Of a DNA stretch of 52,774 bases, positions 43,187-50,961 are shown in pieces (positions within the stretch are counted from its first letter, which is position 1; each line of letters starts with the position of its first letter). The DNA is from an uncultured Gammaproteobacteria bacterium (GTDB lineage Bacteria; Pseudomonadota; Gammaproteobacteria; Arenicellales; JAANXG01). The DNA lies in the NCBI GenBank assembly GCA_947259175.1, contig CAMYKW010000031.1, positions 1 through 52,774 of the forward strand, written 5' to 3'. The position numbers were made by a program, and so were the translations under genes. The notes beneath the pieces are model-generated. The model had not been told where the DNA came from. It worked only from the letters and a program-made list of their open reading frames with translations, and searched no databases.

Positions 43187-44800
43187 TCAGGCGGCGGACA
43201 CGCCGCCGTAGGCGACACCAGACAGTCGGCACATGTCGGTCTTGAACGACGTCAGATCGGAAACTTTGAATTCGGACAGATGCCGGTGTCCGGCGGCGCG
43301 TGCGACTACGGTCATGAGTTCGACCGCCGCACCGAAGAATCTTGCCAGGCGTTCGGCCGCGATGTCGACCGGCAGCCGCGCCCGCAGGTGCGGTTTCTGC
43401 GTCGCAATGCCGACCGGGCAATTGTTCGTGTGACAGGCGCGCATGCCGAGACAACCGATCGCCTGGATCGCGGCGTTGGACACGGCGATCCCGTCGGCGC
43501 CCAGCGCCATCGCCTTGGCGAAGTCCGCCGGGGTACGTAACCCGCCGGTGATGATCAGCGTAACGCCATTCGCGTTGCATGAGTCGAGATGCTTCCTCGC
43601 CCGCGCCAGCGCCGGGATCGTAGGCACCGATATGTTGTCGCGGAATATCAACGGCGCCGCACCGGTGCCGCCGCCGCGGCCATCGAGGATGATGTAGTCG
43701 ACGCCGACCTCGAGCGCCGCGTCGATGTCCTTCTCGATATGTTGTGCCGACAGTTTGAAGCCGACCGGAATGCCGCCGGTGCGCTCGCGTACTTCGGCGG
43801 CGAAGTCGCGAAACTGCTCCAAGCTCTCCCAGTCGGGGAACCGTGCCGGCGAGATCGCGGATTCGCCCTCGGGCAAACCGCGCACTTCGGCGATCTTGCC
43901 CGTGACCTTGGCGCCCGGCAGATGGCCGCCGGTGCCGGTCTTCGCGCCCTGACCGCCCTTGAAATGAAACGCCTGTGCTTGTTTGACCTTGTCCCACGAG
44001 AATCCGAAGCGGGCCGAGGCGAGCTCGTAGAAGTAGCGCGAATTCGCCGCCTGCTCCTCCGGCAGCATGCCGCCCTCCCCCGAGCAGATGCCGGTGCCCG
44101 CGAGTTCGGCGCCCTTCGACAGCGCCACCTTGGCTTCCTCGGACAATGCGCCAAAACTCATGTCCGAGACGAACAGCGGTATATTCAGACGCAACGGTTT
44201 CGCGGCGTTGGGCCCGATGGTAATGTCGGAGCCGACCGGCTCGTCGTCCAGCAGCGGCAGCTTGTGCAGCTGGCCGACGACGAACTGCAGGTCGTCCCAC
44301 TTCGGCAGGCCGTCGCGCGGCACGCCCATCGCGGCGGCGGGGCCGTGATGGCCGAGCTTGCTCAAGCCTTCGTCCGCGAGCTTGCGAATGAACTTGACGT
44401 GTGGCTCGTCGCCCGTACCGGTCGGGTCCTGGTAGACGCCCTGATAGGCGTCGCGCTCATACGGCTGTGGGTGCCGTTTCGCCCACGCCGCGATCTCGTC
44501 TTCGTCAACGTAGACCTGACCGTCCTCGACCCAGGCGTTGAACTTCGCCAGCGTCTCGGTGTTGTTGTATTCGCTGATGCCGGTGTCGAGCCGGTAATCC
44601 CAACCGTGCACGCCACAGATCAGATTGTCGCCGTCGACATGGCCGTCGGCCATCAGCGCGCCACGGTGGGCGCAGCGCCCATAAAGCACGCTGACCTGAT
44701 CGTCGTAACAGATGACCACAAGATCGACATCGGCCACCAGCGCGTGCGCGGGCACGCGATCGTCGAGTTCGTCAAGGGAATAAATCGGCAATGCCTTCAT
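43187..44800 (-). CDS. GltB-type FMN enzyme with N-terminal Rieske domain
   Basis: A 537-residue fusion. Residues 1-100 hold a Rieske-type domain, Cys43-x-His45 (CAHRGALM) and Cys62-x2-His65 (CGVHGWDY). The remainder is the FMN-binding glutamate synthase domain: SDMSFGALSEEAK, GTGICSGEGGMLPEE, AFHFKGGQGAKTGTGGHLPG, VDYIILDGRGGGTGAAP and GCLGMRACHTNNCPVG, whose cysteines should bind the [3Fe-4S] cluster. The amidotransferase domain of true glutamate synthase is absent. So it resembles archaeal-type or FMN-only GltB proteins with an added electron-entry domain. First gene of the operon with the DUF5996-like and Rieske-TPP genes. Confidence 0.87.
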   Translation of the reverse strand: MKALPIYSLDELDDRVPAHALVADVDLVVICYDDQVSVLYGRCAHRGALMADGHVDGDNLICGVHGWDYRLDTGISEYNNTETLAKFNAWVEDGQVYVDEDEIAAWAKRHPQPYERDAYQGVYQDPTGTGDEPHVKFIRKLADEGLSKLGHHGPAAAMGVPRDGLPKWDDLQFVVGQLHKLPLLDDEPVGSDITIGPNAAKPLRLNIPLFVSDMSFGALSEEAKVALSKGAELAGTGICSGEGGMLPEEQAANSRYFYELASARFGFSWDKVKQAQAFHFKGGQGAKTGTGGHLPGAKVTGKIAEVRGLPEGESAISPARFPDWESLEQFRDFAAEVRERTGGIPVGFKLSAQHIEKDIDAALEVGVDYIILDGRGGGTGAAPLIFRDNISVPTIPALARARKHLDSCNANGVTLIITGGLRTPADFAKAMALGADGIAVSNAAIQAIGCLGMRACHTNNCPVGIATQKPHLRARLPVDIAAERLARFFGAAVELMTVVARAAGHRHLSEFKVSDLTSFKTDMCRLSGVAYGGVSAA

Positions 44801-44889
44801 GGTCTACGGCTCCGTTCAATGATACGGCTCTACGGGCGCTAATCCCGATTCGAAATACTCTGCGGCCGTGATCTTACAGGAACTCCAGC

Positions 44890-46365
44890 TCAGGCGGCGA
44901 AGCGCAGCCCCGCCTGATTGCCCTCGATCCAGGCGACCGTGGCCGATTTCCCGCCGATTGTTACCGTTGCACCTTGCGCGGGTGGATTCGCCATTTCAAT
45001 GCGCACGCCTTGCTTGCTGCGATCGACCACGGTGCAAGGCGTATCCTCGACCGTTGCCGATTCGTCGACTACTCGCCGCAACTCGGCGCGCTCGTGAAAC
45101 AAAGGCAGTTCCGCCCTGCCCTCCCGGATATCCATCGCAGACCAAGGAATGTTGCCTGGGCTGTAGGTGGTGGAGCGCCTCTGCAGCCCATCATCCTTCT
45201 CGGTGACGATCTCCACCTGTTCATCCAGACGTTGTACCAGGGAGGGGTGAAGCATCTCGCAACCGGCGGCCTTGGCTCCGGACTCCAGCGCTCGCGCGCG
45301 GGCAGTCGGGCCAACCGGTCGTTCCTGCTCAAAGCTCGAAAACAAACGCCCGACCTTATCCCAAAGCCCGTCCATCGAATCATGTTGGCTCGGCAGCTCC
45401 CGCAATTCCAGGCGCGGCAGCGGTTCGGTCTGGTCAATCACCAAACCACACTCCGCGGCGCGGCGCAGCATGAAGTCGAAGGTGATGTCGCCGATACCCT
45501 TGTCGCCGTAACCGCCGCCGATATCCGAATGCACCCCCGGGAACCACACCTGCAGGCAGGTCTGTCCGGGCCCCAGGGCAGCGTGTTCCGACGCCGCGGT
45601 CCAAAGAGTGGGCGCGTAGGGACCGCGCTTTTCGTCGACGGCCAGCGCGTGGACCGAGTGCTCGACACGGGTCGACAGACCGGTGTTGTGGAAACCGACC
45701 ACGGTGTCATTGAGCTTGTCCGCCTTGGGCACTGGAATGCCCAGGGCACCCACCGTGTCATAGACACCGACAAAACGCACCTTGATGTCAGTGTGGCGCG
45801 GGTGATTCTTGATATCGCGGCTTAACAGATCGCTCAACCAAGCTTTCATCGTGTTCACGGCCCGATCGATCGACCAGCCTTCCGGCTTTCCCACCACCGC
45901 GTCCGCAAGGGCATAGTAGTGCAGGTAGGCGCGCAGCACGTCGCCTTCGCTGGGCTTCTGGAGTAACCCACCGGCCCGGTCGATAAAGCCGCATAGCGAA
46001 CGCGCGGTATAGGCGCCGCGACTGAAACCGAAGATATAGATTTCGTCGCCGGGCTGATAGTGATGAGCGAGATAGTGGTAGGCATCGCGAACGTTGTCCG
46101 ACAGGCCGCGCCCCAGCGCACCGCCGGTGACCAATTCACCGAATCCCGTTCCGACTCCCTTGTCGTAGTACAGCAGCACGTCCGAACCGTCCGACGCCTT
46201 GCCGTGGCAGTGCCGCCAACCCTCGATCTTGCCCTTCAACCCGCGCACCGGATCGCTCGCATCGCGAAGCTGCGCGCGCAGATGCTCATAGGTGCGGTGG
46301 ATATTTGTCCCGTCGCGGGGTTTGTTCCAGGTCCCGTCACAACAAACAACGATCTTGCGTGCCAT
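44890..46365 (-). CDS. DUF2235 hydrolase with C-terminal PilZ domain
   Basis: A 491-residue protein. The ATG at 46365 is preceded by GGAGG at good spacing. Residues 1-320 are a DUF2235/Tle1-like alpha/beta hydrolase: VVCCDGTWN, the nucleophile elbow GFSRG (Ser115), and WFPGVHSDIGGGYGD for the acid. Relatives include type VI secretion phospholipases. Residues about 420-491 form a PilZ domain with both c-di-GMP contacts: Arg426-x3-Arg430 (RAELR) and Asp448-x-Ser450-x2-Gly453 (DRSKQG). The hydrolase may thus be controlled by c-di-GMP. There is no signal peptide, and no VgrG or immunity gene beside it, so an intracellular lipase is as likely as an effector. It follows the S41 peptidase gene by 63 nt. 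Confidence 0.83.
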   Translation of the reverse strand: MARKIVVCCDGTWNKPRDGTNIHRTYEHLRAQLRDASDPVRGLKGKIEGWRHCHGKASDGSDVLLYYDKGVGTGFGELVTGGALGRGLSDNVRDAYHYLAHHYQPGDEIYIFGFSRGAYTARSLCGFIDRAGGLLQKPSEGDVLRAYLHYYALADAVVGKPEGWSIDRAVNTMKAWLSDLLSRDIKNHPRHTDIKVRFVGVYDTVGALGIPVPKADKLNDTVVGFHNTGLSTRVEHSVHALAVDEKRGPYAPTLWTAASEHAALGPGQTCLQVWFPGVHSDIGGGYGDKGIGDITFDFMLRRAAECGLVIDQTEPLPRLELRELPSQHDSMDGLWDKVGRLFSSFEQERPVGPTARARALESGAKAAGCEMLHPSLVQRLDEQVEIVTEKDDGLQRRSTTYSPGNIPWSAMDIREGRAELPLFHERAELRRVVDESATVEDTPCTVVDRSKQGVRIEMANPPAQGATVTIGGKSATVAWIEGNQAGLRFAA

Positions 46366-46428
46366 GCTATTTCCTCCCCTGCTTGTTGAACCATCCCGCG
46401 CTACAGCGGGCCACATCCTCGAATTTTA

Positions 46429-48489
46429 TCAAAGCTCCACGCGCCGAATCGCAACCAGTTCGTCCCCTTTGTAACCCACCAGCTGCAGCTCGTCGGCTCC
46501 CGGGATCGACGGCAGGGTGACTTGGGTGCTGGCGCTGCTGATGCTGCGCGATAGCTGGGGCCGGGTGTCGATATAGACGTCGAGCCGATTGATGTTTTTC
46601 GTGGTGAGTGCAATGGTCAACTCGCCGGAGGCGCCGGCGGTGGCCACGGCGTCGAGTCGGTAGCGCGGCATCTGATGCAACAGCTCCCCGGCCCGGTTGA
46701 TCAGGTCGACGTTACCCTCGAGTACGTCCGCCCGGGTCATGAAGTGGCGATGATCGGGCATCACACCGAGATCTTCAACCGGCGTGCCGGCGTTGTGTCC
46801 AACCCGCAGGGTGCGCCTGATCGACGCCCGCATGTTCGCACCGTTGGGCAGATTCACATAGGGATTGTCTGCACTCGGTGTGGGCAGTTCCATCAACAGC
46901 TTAAACAATCCATGTTCCCACACGTTGGCGCCGCCCGCGCCGGTATTGTTGTCCGTGCCCAGCACGGGACCGATCTTGTGGTCCTGGAACCCCGCGGCGA
47001 AGATGTCGGTCGCGCTGTAGCACTTGGCGTCGGTAATCAACACCACCGGTCCGATGTACTGCTGACCGATATTGTTGGCCTGTTGTTCGGTGGTGATCGG
47101 AAATGCACGGGAGTACGCAGCCCCGGTCTTGATGGCCTCCTTCATCGACGCCAGCCACGGCCCCAGATCGATTCCGGAGGCGCCGGTCTTATGCCGCTCG
47201 CACAGCCGGATATTCAACGACGAGTTGATGAATTGGGTGGGTTCGGGCGTAATCCGGTGCGGGGTCAGCACCTGCAACAACTGCTCACTGGCATGAATAT
47301 GCCCGCCGCCGTTTCCGCGCACGTCCACTATCAGGCCGTGTTGCGGCAGCTGACTCGCGAGGCGCACGAATTCATTCACGAAATCGTCCGGCGTCACCAC
47401 AAACGGTTTTCGCGGAAGATTGAAGCTGAAGATGCGGATATAGCCGAATGTGCCGTTGGGCGTATCCACGGACTTGGCGGCGAGCAGACTCGGCAGGGAA
47501 CTGGTCAACGCTAATGCCCGCACGGCGCGCGCGCTCAACCGGCCGCCTTTGGTTCGCGCCCTGGATCGGGACAGTTTCCGTTCGGCGGCCACCACCGCCG
47601 GGGCGAACAATACTTTCTTCATGCGATTGATCAGCTCGACCTCCAAGTCCGACCCGATAGCGGCTCTTTGCGCCACCGACCCGCCGCCATCTCCGTCACT
47701 GCCGGGGTCCGGCGCCTGGAATATCAGCCACTCGAACTTATGCTCGCGAACATCGCCATTTGGGGCGCGAAATCCCACCACGACCCATTCCGCGTCGGGG
47801 TGTGGAGACACCGCCAGCGGCCGGATGGTCAAGTGTTCCAAACCGCGGGCATGCCGCGCGTCCGGGTTGCTGCCCGCATGGCGGTCGGCGTTAATCTCAA
47901 CCGCCCTGTCGACGGGCACCCCGTTCCAATGGACGATATCCACGCCCTCTTTGAAATGCGGGTGACTGAATCCATCCATGACGTGAGACACGACGTAGCG
48001 CCGGGTATCTTGTTCAAAATATTCCTCCACCAGGAACGGTAAGAACGCGGTCACTTTGTTAAATGGCTCTGGCAGCACGTAGTTCGTGTGAAGATCACGC
48101 ACCGACGCGAAGATTTGCGTCATCTCACGGTGAAACTGCGCCTCGGCAGGCATGGTACTGTTGGTCAGTTGATTGAGACGATGCCGCAGCAGCTTCAGTC
48201 TTTGTATCGGGTCTACCGCGTGCATGGCCCGCTTCAAAGGCAGGTGGACGTAATTCTGTTCCAACAACACCAGCGCCTGATCGACCAGCTGCTTTCGTTT
48301 CGCCAGCGTCAGTACACCGGACGTTGAGATGAAGGTCGACAACGCGGTGGAGGCCCGCAGGTGGGTGCGGACCGCCGGGTGGCTTTTCGAGAGAAATGCG
48401 GCGAACGCCTTTTTCTTACCGCGGGATCGTGCGCGGGTCTTGCTGCGCTTGACTTTGCTGACTCGCTTTTTACGTCTGGCAGAATTCAT
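46429..48489 (-). CDS. S41-family peptidase-like protein
   Basis: A 686-residue protein. GGAGG lies 7 nt before the ATG. The C-terminal processing peptidase pattern is clear: GTFGYIRIFSF, GLIVDVRGNGGGHI, then VVLITDAKCYSATDIFAAGFQDHKIGPVLG, where Ser492 is the expected nucleophile and the Lys in DHKIG follows. The first 40 residues are extremely basic (runs of Lys and Arg) and no signal peptide is seen, unlike typical exported S41 enzymes; the basic tail may bind nucleic acid or membrane. A PDZ domain is not obvious. The last 80 residues form a beta-rich domain. It is transcribed just before the DUF2235-PilZ gene and just after a tiny membrane peptide. Confidence 0.82.
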   Translation of the reverse strand: MNSARRKKRVSKVKRSKTRARSRGKKKAFAAFLSKSHPAVRTHLRASTALSTFISTSGVLTLAKRKQLVDQALVLLEQNYVHLPLKRAMHAVDPIQRLKLLRHRLNQLTNSTMPAEAQFHREMTQIFASVRDLHTNYVLPEPFNKVTAFLPFLVEEYFEQDTRRYVVSHVMDGFSHPHFKEGVDIVHWNGVPVDRAVEINADRHAGSNPDARHARGLEHLTIRPLAVSPHPDAEWVVVGFRAPNGDVREHKFEWLIFQAPDPGSDGDGGGSVAQRAAIGSDLEVELINRMKKVLFAPAVVAAERKLSRSRARTKGGRLSARAVRALALTSSLPSLLAAKSVDTPNGTFGYIRIFSFNLPRKPFVVTPDDFVNEFVRLASQLPQHGLIVDVRGNGGGHIHASEQLLQVLTPHRITPEPTQFINSSLNIRLCERHKTGASGIDLGPWLASMKEAIKTGAAYSRAFPITTEQQANNIGQQYIGPVVLITDAKCYSATDIFAAGFQDHKIGPVLGTDNNTGAGGANVWEHGLFKLLMELPTPSADNPYVNLPNGANMRASIRRTLRVGHNAGTPVEDLGVMPDHRHFMTRADVLEGNVDLINRAGELLHQMPRYRLDAVATAGASGELTIALTTKNINRLDVYIDTRPQLSRSISSASTQVTLPSIPGADELQLVGYKGDELVAIRRVEL

Positions 48490-48549
48490 ACTGCGTCCTC
48501 CCCATTAATCGATGGTATTTGAAGTTTTTACAATATACCTTGCGAATAG

Positions 48550-48630
48550 TTAGAACCCACAAGACTGTAGCGCATGCGCGTATAACAGCATCACAAAAGC
48601 ACCCATCATCCATGCCCAAGCGTCGGTCAT
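48550..48630 (-). CDS. 26-residue single-helix membrane peptide
   Basis: An ATG at 48630-48628 opens 26 codons (MTDAWAWMMGAFVMLLYAH, then ALQSCGF) to a TAA at 48550-48552. A strong GGAGGG site lies 7 nt upstream (48643-48638). The product would be one short transmembrane helix, in the style of CydX-like small proteins, although I cannot name a family. It lies 60 nt before the S41 peptidase gene on the same strand and downstream of the CRP site and palindrome, so it looks like the first gene of that operon. A longer overlapping frame in this area lacks comparable ribosome-site support. Confidence 0.45.
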   Translation of the reverse strand: MTDAWAWMMGAFVMLLYAHALQSCGF

Positions 48631-48695
48631 CGTTCCACCCTCCGTTCCGCGTAATGGCGCGCAGCGCGTCTGCAATCACCGCGCTGACAAAGCTT

Positions 48696-48710
48696 CCTGG
48701 TCCGACCAGG
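48696..48710. promoter_or_regulatory. Perfect 15-bp palindrome over a possible -10 box
   Basis: CCTGGTC, one base, GACCAGG. On the minus strand it overlaps TACCCT (48713-48708), an extended -10 preceded by TGT. A repressor bound here would block the promoter of the peptide/S41/DUF2235-PilZ operon. Confidence 0.45.
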
Positions 48711-48734
48711 GTAACAGCAACCACCCGCCATGAA

Positions 48735-48750
48735 TGTGATCTATTTCACA
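48735..48750. promoter_or_regulatory. CRP-type binding site
   Basis: TGTGA, 6 bp, TCACA, a perfect core with matching AT flanks. Its centre is about 41 bp from the transcription start implied by the minus-strand TACCCT box at 48713-48708, the class II position. It would make the 48630-44890 operon cAMP-activated. It is 293 nt from the plus-strand gene at 49043. The rest of 48490-49042 shows no further gene besides the 26-residue peptide. Confidence 0.6.
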
Positions 48751-49042
48751 TCAGTTACCTGCAATATTTTCCAGGATCGGCCTTGACGCGCGCCGTGGAC
48801 GGACAGATGATGATTCACTCAGACCCGAGTCGGTCGTGTTACCGCAGGTATGCGTATAGGATCTAACGGTTTGCTGCTGCGTCCGGCGTTGCACGGCATT
48901 GCGCAGCTGTTAATTTACGCCGGCGATAGGCCGTTCCCGCATCGAACCGTTCGCGCGCACTGCGGCCGCATGGCCTGGCCGGTAACTCCAAGCATCCCTG
49001 AACAGGGCGGTGGTCCATGAAACTTCGTTGGAAGGAACGGCC

Positions 49043-50746
49043 ATGAACCATATTGAGAAAATCGCGCGCGACACGCTCACGACGGCACACGACACACTGT
49101 CCAAGTCGCGGCGCAACCTGCTGTTCGCCGCCGGATTGCTGGCGTTGATCCATCTGCTGACCGTGCACCCCTACCTGAAGGCGGCCGGTGAAATCACCAG
49201 GATCGAGGCGTCTATGGCGACGAATACCACCCTGGTGACCGCACTGGATTCGAAAATCAACAAGCTGCGCGCTGCTTCGGACAAGGTCGGGCGCATGCTG
49301 GATGCGCTGCTCGAGAGGACGACGAATCGAATGATTACCGATTTCGCAGATTTGCGGACGCTGGTTCAGCACGCAAAAGCCGGTAATTTCCAAGTCGGCG
49401 GTCCGACCGGGGACAGCCCGATCGCAGTGCCCGGCCAGATGCAGCCTCCCAGCATGCCGGCGCAAATGCAGCCGCCGCAGATGCAGGCCCCCAACATGCC
49501 GGCGCAAATGCAGCCGCCGCAGATGCAGCAGATGCAAATCCCGAACATGCCGCCGCAAATGCAGGCTCCCAACTTGCCGCCGCAAATGCGGGCACCGCAG
49601 ATGGGGATACCGAATGTACCGCCGCCTATGCAGCAGATGCAGATCCCGAACCTGCCGCCGCAGCCGCAGTATCAGGGACCGGATCCGAGTCAATTTCCGG
49701 GACCCGAGAATCTCCCCTTTCCGGGATCGCCCAGCCCGGCGGCGGTCGGACCGGTCGCACCCTACTGGCCGCCCAGCTTCGGTCCGGAGCTGCAGCCGAT
49801 CCTGCAAGCCATCGGCGCCGATAATCCCGAAGGCTACGAACGCTTGATTGAGTTTGCCCGATCCACCATCGTCAAGCAGGCATACGCCGATGCCCAGGGC
49901 GAGTGGAACCGGACGATCCGGCCGGCCTACCTGTTCGCGCTCAAAGAAACCGGGGACACAGCCCGCAGGCTGGCGGAGCACGCACCGGCGGGGAACGCGA
50001 AGATCGCGGCCGAGCTGCTTGCCGCAGCCGACAAGCTCAGCGACCAGCAGGGCAGGATCGAGGCCTTGGAGATCCGGCATGACGCCGGCGTCGATGCCGC
50101 CCTGGGCAGCGACTGGTGGCATACGGTGCAAGGCAAGGGCGCGTTCCGCGACGCGGTGTCGGAAAGCATCCACGCTCAGCTCAGCGAGATCGGCGCGATC
50201 GCCGCAGCGCCCTCGGCCAGCATCACACAGGCCATTGCGCTGCAGGAAGCGCTCCGCGACGAGCTGAAGGCGCAGCAGGCCAGGCTGGAAGCGCAGTACG
50301 GCGAGCAGCGCAAGCAACTCGCGTCGTTGTCCGGAATCTCGGGGGTGATCCCGGTGGACCTGGCGAGCTTCATCGGCCTGTTCCCGCTGGTGCTGGGGCT
50401 GGTGCTGGGCCTGTTGATGCTGCGGGGAGGTGAGGCGCGGCGCGAGGCGGCACAGGCGGCAGCCGACCTTGCGCAGGCCGCGCCGGAAGACCGCGAAACC
50501 CGGCTGTGGCTGGCCGCGCGTGCGATGGGCGCGAAGCGGGCGCAAGGTCCGGTCGCCGCCGCGGTGATCGCGGCGGTCACGGTGATCGCCTGGATCGTGC
50601 TTGCCGGGCTGCAGGTTGCCGGCAGCACCGCGGCCGCGCCGTTGTCGCCTTGGCTCAGCGGCGCAATCGCCGTCATGCTGGTAGCGGCGGCGACGGGCTG
50701 GGACGTGATGTCCATGCGGCGCCTGGCCGCCGAACTGAAGCGGTGA
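49043..50746 (+). CDS. Unrecognised membrane protein with Met/Pro/Gln repeats
   Basis: No family recognised. The ATG at 49043 follows GGAAGG. The 567-residue protein has an N-terminal membrane helix (NLLFAAGLLALIHLL, about residues 25-40) and a coiled-coil-like part. From about 132 to 215 it is a low-complexity stretch of repeats such as MPAQMQPPQM and MPPQMQAPN. A helical domain of about 200 residues follows, then three hydrophobic helices, one at about 435-455 (FIGLFPLVLGLVLGLLML) and two near the C-terminus. It may span the envelope with the Pro-rich part as a spacer; Met-rich runs could also bind copper. It is followed 215 nt later by another membrane-protein gene. Confidence 0.6.
   Translation: MNHIEKIARDTLTTAHDTLSKSRRNLLFAAGLLALIHLLTVHPYLKAAGEITRIEASMATNTTLVTALDSKINKLRAASDKVGRMLDALLERTTNRMITDFADLRTLVQHAKAGNFQVGGPTGDSPIAVPGQMQPPSMPAQMQPPQMQAPNMPAQMQPPQMQQMQIPNMPPQMQAPNLPPQMRAPQMGIPNVPPPMQQMQIPNLPPQPQYQGPDPSQFPGPENLPFPGSPSPAAVGPVAPYWPPSFGPELQPILQAIGADNPEGYERLIEFARSTIVKQAYADAQGEWNRTIRPAYLFALKETGDTARRLAEHAPAGNAKIAAELLAAADKLSDQQGRIEALEIRHDAGVDAALGSDWWHTVQGKGAFRDAVSESIHAQLSEIGAIAAAPSASITQAIALQEALRDELKAQQARLEAQYGEQRKQLASLSGISGVIPVDLASFIGLFPLVLGLVLGLLMLRGGEARREAAQAAADLAQAAPEDRETRLWLAARAMGAKRAQGPVAAAVIAAVTVIAWIVLAGLQVAGSTAAAPLSPWLSGAIAVMLVAAATGWDVMSMRRLAAELKR
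49430..49665 (+). repeat. Coding low-complexity repeat (Met-Pro-Gln)
   Basis: Imperfect tandem units of 21 to 42 bp, built on ATGCAGCCGCCGCAG-like blocks, encode the Met/Pro/Gln-rich spacer of the membrane protein at 49043. They stay in frame throughout. Confidence 0.8.
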
Positions 50747-50961
50747 GACCCGGGCGTCCGGGCCCGGCAAGCGTGCCGCGCACTCGCCGGCGCATCCCAT
50801 CGCTAATGCGCACAACTTGAACCAATGGGAAATACGGCCGATCTCGGGCGATGCAAGACAACGCTCACACGACGATATCGCCTGATTGCTCGGTTTAAAC
50901 CAGGTAACATGTGCTTGGTACTTCCACTACTCGAGAACAACGCCGCGAATAGGGACCGCAG

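Noticed and set aside
43589-44842. Plus-strand open frame of 417 codons opposite the Rieske-GltB-like gene
   Set aside because: Shadow of a GC-rich gene; no start context and no recognisable domain.
48519-48866. Plus-strand 115-codon frame in the divergent spacer
   Set aside because: No ribosome site or family; it crosses the CRP site and palindrome and opposes the better-supported 26-codon frame.
49430-49665. Short repeats considered as a CRISPR array
   Set aside because: Units are imperfect, lack unique spacers and stay in frame inside a coding region.
48863-50815. Minus-strand open frame of 650 codons opposite the Met/Pro/Gln repeat protein
   Set aside because: Translation is low-complexity His/Leu/Arg repeats that mirror the repeat on the plus strand; the plus-strand gene has a ribosome site and membrane helices.
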